Shown: piece after piece, positions 48,201-59,005 of the stretch | Numbering within the stretch: position 1 is the stretch's first letter | Layout: the number at the start of each line of letters is the position of its first letter | DNA from: Colletotrichum lupini | Lineage: Eukaryota > Ascomycota > Sordariomycetes > Glomerellales > Glomerellaceae | Direction of reading: 5' to 3' | Assembly (NCBI RefSeq): GCF_023278565.1 | Contig: NC_064672.1 | Coordinates: 1,488,001 to 1,552,000 of the forward strand | DNA length: 64,000 nucleotides | Notes under the pieces: model-generated | Seen by the model: only the letters and a program-made list of their open reading frames with translations | Told to the model about the DNA's origin: nothing | Database searches by the model: none | Program-made: the position numbers and the translations under genes

Positions 48201-49156
48201 GGCCAGGGAGCATGCACGATGGGATGATGCTAGTAGGTAGTAAAGCAACGCAACATCCTGCAGCAAACCGAGATACCCTGATCCTGCTGTTTGTGTCCTT
48301 TCTTCTTCTTTTCGTTACTTCCCTTTGGCTGTCTTTCTCTCTCCGTGCCTCCCAGTCTCCCCGATTACGCCTCATGTACATGCCATGGTACCGTGTCATT
48401 CCTCAGTAGCACTGCAAGACAGGACAGGGAAGGAGACGGGCCCTTGCGAGAACTGGCCCGTTCCCCAGATTAGAGAATCCGAGACTCTCTTGGGGAAGAA
48501 AGAAAGCAACGACAAGACAGCCACAGACCGATCCCAAGACGCAAAGAATGCCAATGGAGGCCCCGGACCTGACCAGGTTACCAGGCAAGTGTGAAGCGCG
48601 ATCAGCAAACAAGCAAAGCAAAGCAAATATCCTGCCCGGGGGCCGGGAAGGAAAGAAGAGGGAAGAAAAAAAGGAAGAGACAAAGAGGCGTCAGGTTTCG
48701 GATGGTTCTGGTTGAGAAGACGACGAAGAGCTTTCCAGAAACGAGCACAACAGGAAAATGAAGTCACCGCGGGATCTTTCCTAGTACCGGCCCTTTGAAT
48801 TAGGATCGTTGGTACGAAGTGTGAGATGGCGAATGCCATTTCATTTCCAACCAAGCCACATTGCGGCGGTGGTGGCAGTGTAGTCAACGGGAAAAGGTAG
48901 AGCATGTGAGCAATGGAAGGAAAGCCGAGAAGAAAGGGCCCATCAGATGGAAACCTGTAACAAGCGACCGTTTGTTTCTTCCCCTGGTCATCAGTGGTTG
49001 ACTGGGGCCGTTTCCATTTTGCTTTTGTGACGCGGCTGTCCACTGAAATCAAGCAGAATACGACTCTGTGTCTTTGAAATGGATCCAAGGGTCTTTGAAG
49101 CGGCGCTTCCCGGCCCTCGGTCTCTGCGCGGGCAACAAAAGCAAGGTGATGTTTAG
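45251..49156. other. 3.9-kb gene-poor stretch upstream of the kinase
   Basis: It includes the kinase promoter side (GA-rich, purine-asymmetric at about 45480-46110). Short frames lack family motifs. TACTCCGT/GAGGTACTT-type words occur at about 45716-45745. No gene is recognised. Confidence 0.5.
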
Positions 49157-49220
49157 TGAGGTAAGACCCCACCCCACACGACGGATTACCCCCCACGACA
49201 GATCACCCCATTTGGACGAT
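49157..49220 (+). repeat. Left terminal inverted repeat
   Basis: It begins TGAGGTAAGACCCC and pairs with the right end at 60 of 64 positions. Inside it are two imperfect tandem copies of a 16-base unit, CACGACGGATTACCCC and CACGACAGATCACCCC, resembling repeated transposase-binding sites. Confidence 0.9.
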
Positions 49221-51000
49221 TTTTTCCCTCCTTCAATACTATTACTACTATAATACATAAGTAATAAATTATCAAAAAAAATCGCGAAAATTATACTAAA
49301 ATTACTAGTAGATTCGCTATACCTAATTATATAAAAAAATACGTTAAAAACGCGTAATACGACGTTAGCTTTAATAAGTCGATTTAGAAAGCTATTACTA
49401 ACTAAAAAATCTCTTATATTACCCTCTTAAACCGGCTACGAAGTACTATAATAATTAAGAAATTAAAAGAGAATTACTAAAAGCTTAGTAAATATTAAGA
49501 GTAATCCCTTACTTACTAAGTAATTTTATAGGACTAGTTAGGGTTCGCTCTAACTTATACTTAAATTAAAGAGTTTATAATATATATCTTTTAATAAAGT
49601 AGTAACTAATATTTACTTAAAAAGAAATAAATAAATAGATTCTTATATAAGAATCTTATATTCTTAATACTATAGGCCCGTTATATAGATTTTAAGTACG
49701 TTAAGTTTATTATTATTAACGTTATATAAGCTTTTTAAAAGATTTTAATACTCTTAAATATTTATAAAATCTTAATATCCCTTTATTAAAATATAAATAA
49801 GACGGGTTTAATAAAAGGGAATAATAAGGACTATTTAGTACTAAGTAAGTTTAAAAAGAGATCTATCTATATTTAAATACTAAGGGACCGTACTTAGACC
49901 TCTATATTTGAGTATATTTTTATAAGTAGTTAGTACCTTTTATTATTAATTATTTTTAAGGAGCAAACTATATAATGATAGTAGTTCTTTATAGAGATAT
50001 TAAATTATACTTTATAAAGCTTTATATCTTTTATAAATAAGTAGATTTCGAATATAATTAAGTTAAAATAGTTAGTTAAGATATTTATTCCGTAAATAGA
50101 AATAAAGGCCTAGAGACTCTAATCTAAGCGTTTATTTATAATTAATAAGTATAATAATTACGTCTCTAACGATTTTATATAATAATATTATTTTAAGAGC
50201 GTTTACTTATATTATTTACTACCGTATTCTAGCTATATTACTTAGCCCCTAAATATTTTAATATTCTCGCTCCTTAAAATATATTATTATAATAAGCTTA
50301 TAAATTACGGCCTTTAGCTTAACTTAGTACTAATTAAGAAATAGAACTTTTTTTATTATTATTTCTAAGCCTAAGTATAAGCGCTTATAAAATAAAATAT
50401 ATATACTAATTAAAAAGTAATAGGGCTATACTTTATTAATATATAATAGCCCCTATTTAATAAATTTATTATTATAGCACAGCTTATAAACGTTTTACGA
50501 GCGCTATTATAAGAGCCCTTATTTTTAAAAGTTCTTAAAATACCCTAAAATTATAATATTATTATTACTAAAAAGTTAAGAGACCTTAGGAGGTACTAAA
50601 AGCTCTAAGTACGAAGTAAGGGCAAGGTTAACTACGATTTTATTACTTATAAATTAATATTTAATTAAATAAATAAGTAATTAAATGCCTAAAACGTAAC
50701 CCTAGCTAATACCTAATTAGTTATTAAGTTACTAAAGGCTTAAGTATAATTATATAAACTAATTATAAGAATAAAAGTACGGTAGGATCTAAATAAGTAA
50801 TTTGTATAAATTAAAGCTATTATAAAAATAAAAAGGGAGGCTAAGGCTTACTTATAGCGCCCGATCGCAGTTCTAATACCTATAATTAGTATAAAAAAAG
50901 CTTAATTTACTAATATATATTTAGAATTTTAAATTTAGTAGTGTTATGCTACTAATAATCGAATTCGTAGTTATGAGGTCGAAAAGTCGAAGTCTAGAAA

Positions 51001-51064
51001 ATCGTCTAAATTGGGTGATCTGTCGTAGGGGGTGATCCGTCGTGTGGGGTGGGGTCTTACCTCA
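51001..51064 (-). repeat. Right terminal inverted repeat
   Basis: The reverse complement begins TGAGGTAAGACCCC. It carries the same two-unit internal repeat. Compared with the left end it has C for T, T for C and A for G at three CpA/TpG-context sites, plus one C-to-A difference. Confidence 0.9.
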
Positions 51065-54000
51065 TCAACGTTGCTGTTACATGTCAGAGGCTACCTATAT
51101 CCGTGGACCGTACGGCGATGTAAGGTACAAAGTAGCGGAAGTATCCGCCAGGAACGGATACCTACACGTGAGCTCTCATGTGTTCTTGGGATTGGCAGCG
51201 TCTTATTGGCCCGGTCGGAGTACCCGCGATGAACATGCAAGAGGGTAAATTAGGGAGGAGCTGTCCACCTGAGGTCCATGGTTCAGCCAGGAGCAGCTCG
51301 TCCGGTGCAAACTTGAAATGGCGTCTGGACTCTGGACTCTGGAAGCCTGCTGAGACGGGCAAGTACTCCAAGGTATCCACATGGTCCGAAGTATCGTCGA
51401 GGCCGCGCCTGCTGTGATTTGTCCGCTTCCTTGGGCGTCCTGGGACCTTCCGAGGAGCGCGCGCCTGTCGCCAAAGTGAGTTGGATTGGACCTTCCGACG
51501 AGGGAACCTCCCTCATGTGTACTCCGTAGGTACGCCGTATAGTCCTTCAGAGTTCCGTCCAGTCTTTCCTACTGAGGTACCTGCCTATACAGATGTTTCC
51601 ATCAGATGTCGAGGTAAGGTAGGTACGGATATTCACAACTAGTTCCAGCAAGAGAAGAAAGATGATTGTGCCTCCTTTAGTAGACAATTCCTGCTGACTG
51701 CTTCGTCGCATGGTACGTACGTTCAATCGCATATCACTTGAGGGCCTTAACCATCATTTCCTCGGATAGTTGCAGAATCAGAATGTTTACCCCATGACAT
51801 CGACTACACATTGGATAGCAAGTCTGTACCGAAAGGGCACAACGGTGCGTCTGTCTATTTCTGCGTCGGCACCGGGGCTCAATCAAACTTTGAAGCTGCT
51901 CTTTCGGTAACATTGGGCTCGAGACTCGATTTGAAACGGGCAGCTCGAACGAACATCCAGTCGATCTCAAGCATCAACTGAGCCAGCAGCCGCCAGCCTC
52001 GACTTGACCAAATCCCTAGTGTCTCTCGATGTCCGCATAACCTTCCGCATCTACCTTAGACCATCCTGTCTCTGTCTCTGAGGTCTGAGCCTGGCCGACA
52101 ACGAATTGGGGCAAAAAGTCCCAAGAACGACAAAGTCCATCACACTAGCTGGACATCGGAAGAAGCTAATTCTTGCCTCAGCCCGCAGGCACATCATCCG
52201 CTCCCCCGCGAGCCTTGCCAGCTGCAGCCATGGCCAGTCATGACAAGAGGACACAACGCACGCGGCGTCCCACGCCATGCCCGCCGCTCAGAATGAGGTG
52301 CCGTCGCCACGAGGCCAACCGCCGATGAACTGCCCCGGGTCTCGAACGGACCTTGGCCTAGCGAGCCGGCCGAGTCTCGAGCATCTCGGTCCCCCAGCCT
52401 AGGAACTTTAGCTTTCCATGCTGTCTTTTTTTCTTCTTCGATGGATCCATCTTGGGCCTGTTCTGAGCTTCCGAGTGTACAACGTTTCTATAGCATTCAT
52501 CATCAACGTAGCGGAGCTACCGGAGCATTGAAGATCCGCAATGCCACAAATTATCGGTCGTCGGATCTGCTGACAAGTAGCAACATGCTTGGATCAAGAC
52601 GCTGGAATCAATACCTCGATACATCTAGTCAGATCCACTATTGGCACGAAAACGCAGTCCTGGAAACCAACAACCCAGAGAGCATGGAAACCCAGCGTCA
52701 AACTAGCGCATTCCCGCATTCCTACACCCACAGAAGCTGACACAGAAAACACGGATGCTACCACAGCCAACTGCATCCCGCCCTGCAAACGGGCGGCGCA
52801 TAGGAGCGTTGCCGCTTTCAGGCCAGGTTAACATGTAGGCGGCAACAATTCAATGTGGTATCCTTGCCAGCCACGTGCGGAGAATGTGCAGCCGTATCCG
52901 TATCCCACCTCCCGCAATCTTGCTTGGAGTTTTGGGCCGCTCTGCCGCAAACTCGATTACAGAGGCCCAACTGCTGGCCATGGCAAGCCACCGTGACAAC
53001 ACTTTTCAATTCTATCAGTACGGCCCAGACTATCGTATCATGGAGCCTCGTCAATTTCGCAGTACCGATGCGTCATCTTGCTAGGTACAACCTCCACTTC
53101 CTTCCAGGGCTGGCAGGTCCGACATCCTACGGAGTACGACTCGTGGCCATCGTGGGCCGGACCAACCCTGCAAGAGATGTTTTCCCCCGTCGGCGCGTCT
53201 GGCTGTGTGACCGCTACTAATCAGGACTCATCGGCACCGACATTACGCCAAAGCTCGTGTGTAGCCGCCTGTATTCGTGCAATCCACCACGAGACAGGGC
53301 TGGTCGACTTAGTAGGGGAATTCCACGGCGAATGCAGTCCTTTTTGCGCTTCCAACTAGTACTCGGGAATGGTTGTATTGCGTATCTCTTCAACACCAGT
53401 TGCATACATCGTGCCGCCATGTTCGCCCTTGACGGACGATGGTTCCACCTTTACAACGACGTGCAGGGCTGGATCAATCCGAGACATTGAGCCGATGTGG
53501 TCCATGGAATAGGAACATTGTGCGGCCTTCTGGAAGAATTCTGCCCCTTAGATTTCCTGCCGTCCCAGATTAGCGACTCGTCTCTTTCCCGCCTGTCCTC
53601 CACTGGGCCACGCGGGTCCCGATAGGACCCTGTGCAGACGGGACGTCAGCCTCGACATGCTGAGGTGCTGCGATGGTAACCGCTGTCGGAGCAAAAGACC
53701 AAACAAGACAGCCTTTCCGTTCAACGCCACGCCCCGTCATGCATGTCAAACATGCACATGCCGAAATATCCAAAATAAGGAGAGGGAAAACCACCCCTTT
53801 GCAACCGCCGTAACCCGAAAGAGACAAGTTCTTGTTGATTCAAATCTCGAATATACGCAGTCCCGAATGACAAAGATGCCACAAACAGACTTCCGGTAGC
53901 AGCGGAAGGCATGGAAGGCACAGTCTTCTCAACATGCGCAATGCCGGCCAGAAAGATCATCCCAACATCTGCAGGCTCCGTTTCAGAATTCCAACTGGAG

Positions 54001-56672
54001 GAGCCTACCCGCGAACATCCATCACCGGTCATCTCCGTGTCAAACACGCAACGCGATCCCCTAGGCTCCCCCTTATCCGACATTTGACACCTGATGACAC
54101 GCTGGCAGCCAGGCAGACCTTCTGCCGTCGCGGCTCACCTGAGGACTTTCCGCCGGCAATAACGTCGTGGTGGACTTTTCTTTGCAGGCCTCGCTTCTTA
54201 ACGCTGCTGATCCCGCAGATCACATTCAAACCCAAAACGATACTGCCGCGACAGTCGGCCCCCTTCGCCTAGTCTGGCAGGCCCCATAAGCAGGGGCCAA
54301 CGGCGCCCCGCGAGTTCCATGGTAGGCCGCACGCATTGGTCGCGATTTTTTGACATCTCGACGCGTCTGTCAGGAGCCTCATTTTAAACTAACCCCGTAT
54401 TCAATATATTAAAGCTTGCCCACCTTCCATTTTTGAAACGGGGTCGCTATTACTGATACTTGGAAGGCTTGATGGCACATGAGAAGTCATGTGAAAGCAA
54501 CCAAACCTGGGTCCGCAGCGCGACCCTCGACGTTGCATTGTATATTGTGGCGAGCCGGAACAACTGCACGCACACGCCGAATGGCCAGCTGCTGCAGACA
54601 CAACGATGAGTCTCACGAAATGGGAATATCGGGTGAATGGGATTCGGTCATGTATACGGCCGATCAGCCTTCCTCACGAGTCGCGTGTCGAGAAGCAGAG
54701 TGCGACGCTCGATCCCCTGCTTCCATATCAGCAAAAGAGTCGGACTGCTGTCTAAAATGCTTGTTTGAAATTTCTCCGTCTGAAAACTGGCCTCGAGCTC
54801 GCCTGGCTAGCGTGGAAACCATGTCAACTTGCTGCATGGCCCTGAATTTGACAATGCATACAATCTCGGCTCTCGCCGGTCAGCCGGGAGACACAAGGCC
54901 GCCAGGCTCGCCGCACCAGGGGGGCGGGTGGCATTGCTTACTTCAGGACTATCCGGACGACAAGGCTGTAGAAGAACAAACGATCATCACAAGTAAGTGG
55001 TCGTCTTACATACGGCATATACCACATTGACATGGACAGATTCTGGATGAATTGGCCAGCAGGATCCTAAACATGGGTCTCATTTCAGTCCGCATATGGT
55101 GTGGCATAAGGTAGTGTCAACCAGTGTTGCGCTTAACCTGAAAATGGTCTACAGTCATCGTTGTCTGCAACCTCATTCTGCACGCGCCATCATCGGCGCT
55201 GTGCCGCCTCCTATTTCTGTCAAAATGGGATCACACATCCGGGCGTTTGGACTACTATCGTCGAGTCCCAAATCCTGCGAGAATTAGGAGGAACATTGCA
55301 GTGGATAACCCGGCTTATGGACAACTTCAAGATCGTTCCTGGAGGAGGCGCAAACGATCGTGGCTTGGTCCTTGTAAGAGTTGTGGACTCAAAGCAATGG
55401 GCACCCCGAAAGCCAAGCCTCGGAATTTGCGTGAGTGGTAACGTTAATGTCTGAAAGGATGCAAGTCCGCTTGGCCGACTGCCTTCGGACTTGTCACGCA
55501 GCCATCCCGCGCCACCCGAGGTATTCAGCGAACCAAGCACTAATGGGCTCAAGCATCGCTTCGGCCGAGATCTACAGCTTCAGACACGGGGAGCAACAGC
55601 GACAGTCAGGCCTTTGCTAATAATGTGCAGAGCAACGACAACATCTCAGCATGGCGTTTGAGCCCCTTGGTCAGCCGCTCCCAACGGCTTAGTCGCTCTT
55701 GTTGGACGTGATGCGATCTGCAGCAATCTCAAACGTCAATAGCTAGCAAGAAAGAGGAATATTGGGGATGAGGATATTATACTATATCGATCAGACTGCC
55801 TCGATGAGATGCAGACATGGCGCAAGTCGACTTTGCGACCACAAGACCAATCAATAGTCGTCTAGGCCTTCTCTGTTACCCGTGGACAAACACACATGTT
55901 GCCAATTTTCTACCGGATTGGACCGAGATCGAAACGATTTGATAAAGGCAAGCCTTCCATTCAGTGCGTGGCGTCAAGACCAAGTCCGAATGCGGCGCTC
56001 TCCAGAGAGCGCCATCTGGTCAACTCGGCCGTAAACGCTAGACGGCGCAAGATTTTGGATCATTCCGAACAAACGTAGAAGCTCAACCTCTTGGCAGGGC
56101 ATCGACTGTCGGCGATTGAGCCGCTTCAAAGTTGATTTGCTGGTGGTGCAAGGTGACATGAAGAGATCTTGTTAAGCTCACCGGAATAGCTTATGGGTAG
56201 CTACGGTATCTAGAGGCACTTGGAAGAGCTAGGTTGGCGCCAGCTCCTGGTCCAATTGCCCGGTATACGCATGTCATTCTTTGCTGACTTTGCAGTCAGT
56301 CCGAGGATGGAGACTTACCATGCAAGTAGGTGGTGAAAATAAGAATGATTATTGATTTGATGAGAATCCGGGGTAAGCCGCAAGTGGCCAAAGTCGCACC
56401 TGTCTGGTCTGGCTAAACGTATGGATGACGTCACGGTCCCGAATGAGAGCATCTCGACGTAGCTAAGGTAGCTCCTCCCTCACAGTCCTATGTCGTGATT
56501 GCAATTCATTTGCTAACCTCTACGCAGAGTATTTCCATCATTCGGAACCTCAAATTCTTCAATTGCCACTACAATTCCACGCCGAGAAAGACGCAGCCTC
56601 TCTGGTTCATAACATACTTCTTCGCCCCCCCATTACCATAAACCGTAAAACTACAACCACAAAACCACAACC
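51065..56672. other. 5.6-kb gene-poor region beside the dead transposon
   Basis: Normal base composition, unlike the transposon core, but no frame could be joined into a recognisable gene. Two fragments look more coding-like than their surroundings: a cysteine-rich stretch in 53078-53359 (SSCVAACIRAIH.., CSPFCASN at its end) and a 183-codon frame at 54479-55030. Both could be orphan or decayed genes. The 400 bases before 56673 include the promoter and A/C-rich leader of the next gene. Confidence 0.45.
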
Positions 56673-57086
56673 ATGACCTCCCAAGCTCTCCTCCGCACCC
56701 TGACCCTCCGCGCAACAGCGGCCCGCACGTCATGCCGCGCCTCGGTCCCCGCGACCGCGACGAGACCCTTCACGGCATCCTCGACGACGAGGTTCGCGTA
56801 CAAGGACACCCAGGACCGCGAGTCCCTGAACCCGGCCTCTAACGAGGGGACCAAGACGGGCCGCGACACGGAGGTGGCGCACGAGAAGGAGGCGTTTGAC
56901 CCGTCGACGACGCGGCCCAAGGGAGAGAAGAGCGAGGACAGCGGCACGCTTGATGTTAGCGGCGCGAACCAGGCCGCGTCGAAGCCGCAGGGGGATAACC
57001 CGGGCGGAAAGGGTGCTGGGCGGAAGGAGGGGGGCGGTGAGGGGAGTAGTGGTGCTGGGAGCGCGCCCAAGGCTGGGAAGGCGTGA
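56673..57086 (+). CDS. Small mitochondrial-targeted-type conserved fungal protein, function unknown
   Basis: A single exon of 137 aa. The first 35-40 residues are rich in Arg, Ala, Ser and Thr with no acidic residues (LLRTLTLRATAARTSCRAS; RPFTASSTTRFA), a typical mitochondrial presequence. The rest is hydrophilic and probably disordered: DRESLNPASNEGTKTGRD, EKEAFDPSTTRP, and a Gly/Lys-rich end. The block DRESLNP..SNEGTKTGRDTEVA and AFDPSTTRPKGE resembles a small protein family widespread in filamentous fungi but of unknown role; I cannot name it. The ATG follows an A/C-rich leader (CACAACCATGAC). Codon bias toward G/C in third positions agrees with the other real genes. Confidence 0.78.
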   Translation: MTSQALLRTLTLRATAARTSCRASVPATATRPFTASSTTRFAYKDTQDRESLNPASNEGTKTGRDTEVAHEKEAFDPSTTRPKGEKSEDSGTLDVSGANQAASKPQGDNPGGKGAGRKEGGGEGSSGAGSAPKAGKA

Positions 57087-57911
57087 GGTTTGCTCTCGTG
57101 GAGTGGAAGACTTGGTGTTGGGTTTGTCGCGATGAGAGGTTTGGCGAAGGGGGGTGGGAGATTCATGGCAAGATGGGGGTTGGGATTGGCTGGGAGGTGA
57201 GGAGGAAGATAGCATAGCATGGCATGGCAGAGGTGGTAACGGGAAATATCAGTATCGTCAGCATCAGGACCGGGAGAGATATCGTTTCTGTCTCGGCTTT
57301 CAATTACATGACCATTGAGATAACACGGAGGGCAGCTTCCGAGTTCACCCGGCATCTTTCTTGGTGCTGGACTATAAACAATTGTGGTTGCTTGCCTGCA
57401 CACAAGACAAAATCTCCATGAAACAGTCACAAGAGCAGAGAAAAGCAAAAACAACAGGAGCCGACCGAGGTTCGAGCGCAGGAGTCCTGAAGAGTACGGA
57501 GCATCACGCACTAGTCAGCACTTCACGGCTTTCACCCCTCGGTCAGCAAGGCCCGATACTTGTTGTTAGGACAGGAAGGCACAAGACTTCTGATAAGGCA
57601 GGCTTCCTATCTAGGTGGTTCAAGCCAGATGTGTGTGTGTGTGTGTGTGTGTGTGTATCCTGAGCTATCAACCCCCAGTCCTGGTGTATACCATGCGCAT
57701 TACTTAGCTCCCTACCATGGACCTAGATATCTCGTGTGCTATACGTGTGGAAATTGAAGGCGGGGCTAGTGTATGTGTGACCCAGGACACCCGAGTGATT
57801 CACTACCTTGACCGCCTGGGATATGACCTGCCCGCCGCAGAATACTCATCAGACAGCCTCGCGAGGCTCCATAGCCGATGAATCATCACCACCCGTCAAC
57901 AACAAGTACCT
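57087..57911. other. Intergenic between the small mitochondrial-type gene and the tRNA-like unit
   Basis: It contains the 3' end of the preceding gene and a (GT)13 microsatellite at 57631-57656. No gene is supported. Confidence 0.5.
57631..57656. repeat. (GT)13 microsatellite
   Basis: Thirteen uninterrupted GT units in intergenic DNA. Confidence 0.95.
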
Positions 57912-58030
57912 GGGCCGTATGGTCGAGGGGTTAATCGGGCTGCAGAGGCCCCGGTTAGGCAGTGAAGACTCCTGTCTATTTCGGGATCCAAGTTCGATTC
58001 CTCGATCGGTCGTCCCATTGTTGTTTTTTT
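57912..58030 (+). ncRNA. tRNA-like Pol III transcription unit (possible tRNA pseudogene)
   Basis: An A-box-like TGGTCGAGGGG (about 57920-57930) is followed 60 bases later by a B-box-like AGTTCGATTCC (57991-58001), and a run of eight T (within 58022-58030) then fits a Pol III terminator. The 5' GGCCG and 3' CGGTC can pair as an acceptor stem with two mismatches at its inner end, and the T-stem has two mismatches. The middle is longer than in a simple tRNA (about 100 nt in all), so it would need an intron or a long variable arm. A CGGGC/GCCC hairpin would expose CAG. It is a plausible decayed or unusual tRNA, with identity unassigned. Confidence 0.35.
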
Positions 58031-58222
58031 TGTATATTTTTTGTGTTTCTTTTTCCTTTTCTCCCTCGGTTTCCGACTCTTCTCAAGTCGTCGTAGTATG
58101 CACGGGGAATAGCAAATGCAGCCTCAACGCCAAACCACTCACTTCCAATCGAATTCGATATGTCCCCTACTCCCCTTCCCACCGCGCGCCTGTCGTCTGC
58201 CGATCGTCATGCCGATGATATC

Positions 58223-58226
<4 letters not shown>

Positions 58227-58279
<53 letters not shown>
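58227..58279. repeat. (TC)n microsatellite, about 53 bases
   Basis: About 26 TC units lie 40 bases beyond the stop codon of the RING gene, so probably within its 3' untranslated region as a GA repeat. Confidence 0.95.
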
Positions 58280-58283
<4 letters not shown>

Positions 58284-58321
58284 GCAAATCCCAATCCACA
58301 CCTAGGCCACACTGGCAGCCT

Positions 58322-59005
58322 TTACGCATACAATCCATCAGGATCATCATTCTCCTCGTCATCATCCACCACAACAACAGGCTCCTTCTTCTTGGTCAAA
58401 TCCTTGCGACACATCGGGCAGCTGCCCTTGCTCCTCAACCAGGGGCTCACGCACTCGAGGTCGAAGCGGTGGCTGCTGTGGCAGGGGAGCTCGACGACGA
58501 GCGGGTACTTGTCGTCGAGGAACTTTTCGGCGCAGATCGGGCAGGCCTCGTCTTCCTTTAGGGACTTCTTGGGGACGCGGTCGAGGGAGTCGAGGTACTC
58601 GTGGGACACGCCCGGGATCTCGGTGGGCGGGGAGGAGATGTCTGATTCGAGGGCCTCGACGAGGGAAGAGAGGAAGGCTGCGTTTTGGGTGTTGGGCGCG
58701 GTGGAGAAGAGGGTTTGGAACTGTTGTTGGAGGAGGGTGTAGAGGGCTGCTGCGTCCACGGGGGTCGGTGTCGCGTGGGGGTTGTGGTGGGCGGCGGCGG
58801 CGGCGGAGGCGGCTGCGTGGTTGTCGGTTGTGAGGTTTGAGAGGAAGGAGGTGAAGGAGGACATGTCGATGCGGCGGGTTCCGTCTTGGGTTGAGGGCCC
58901 GGGCTTGATGTTGTGCTCGACTGATTGGGTGAGTTAGTCATTGTTGGATTGAGTTTGGGGGGAGCATAGGAGGGTTGTTGGTATACCTTCGTATTGTGTA
59001 GCCAT
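58322..59005 (-). CDS. RING-H2 zinc-finger protein (putative E3 ubiquitin ligase)
   Basis: Two exons, 59005..58987 and 58920..58322, joined across a 66-nt GTATAC..CAG intron, give 205 aa beginning MATQYEVEHNIKPGPS. The RING-H2 finger is at about 133-178: CPICAEKF, then the CHSSHRFDLEC block, then CPMCRKDL, so the eight metal ligands follow the C3H2C3 order. The N-terminal 120 residues are Ala/Pro-rich then helical (LYTLLQQQFQTLF). The C-terminus is very acidic (VVVVDDDEENDDPDG). There are no membrane segments. A RING of this kind usually recruits a ubiquitin-conjugating enzyme; the target is unknown. The first exon encodes only six residues and a third of a codon, yet donor and acceptor keep phase exactly. 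Starting instead at the internal ATG 58864 would lose 25 residues. Confidence 0.88.

Larger units (their letters stand above)
49157..51064. mobile_element. RIP-inactivated DNA transposon remnant with terminal inverted repeats
   Basis: The unit is bounded by 64-bp inverted repeats (49157-49220 and 51001-51064) that differ at four positions. Between them about 1.78 kb is extremely AT-rich with no frame of any length. In the 240 bases 49321-49560 I find no CpA and no TpG, while CpG remains, which is the pattern left by RIP (CpA to TpA on both strands) rather than by CpG deamination. Three of the four repeat differences are also CpA/TpA-type transitions. Family cannot be assigned because coding sequence is destroyed. 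No clear target-site duplication was found, so exact ends may shift by a few bases. Confidence 0.85.

Noticed and set aside
58160..58561. Frames reading through the TC repeat
   Set aside because: They are produced by the microsatellite (Leu/Ser runs) and overlap the RING gene on the other strand.
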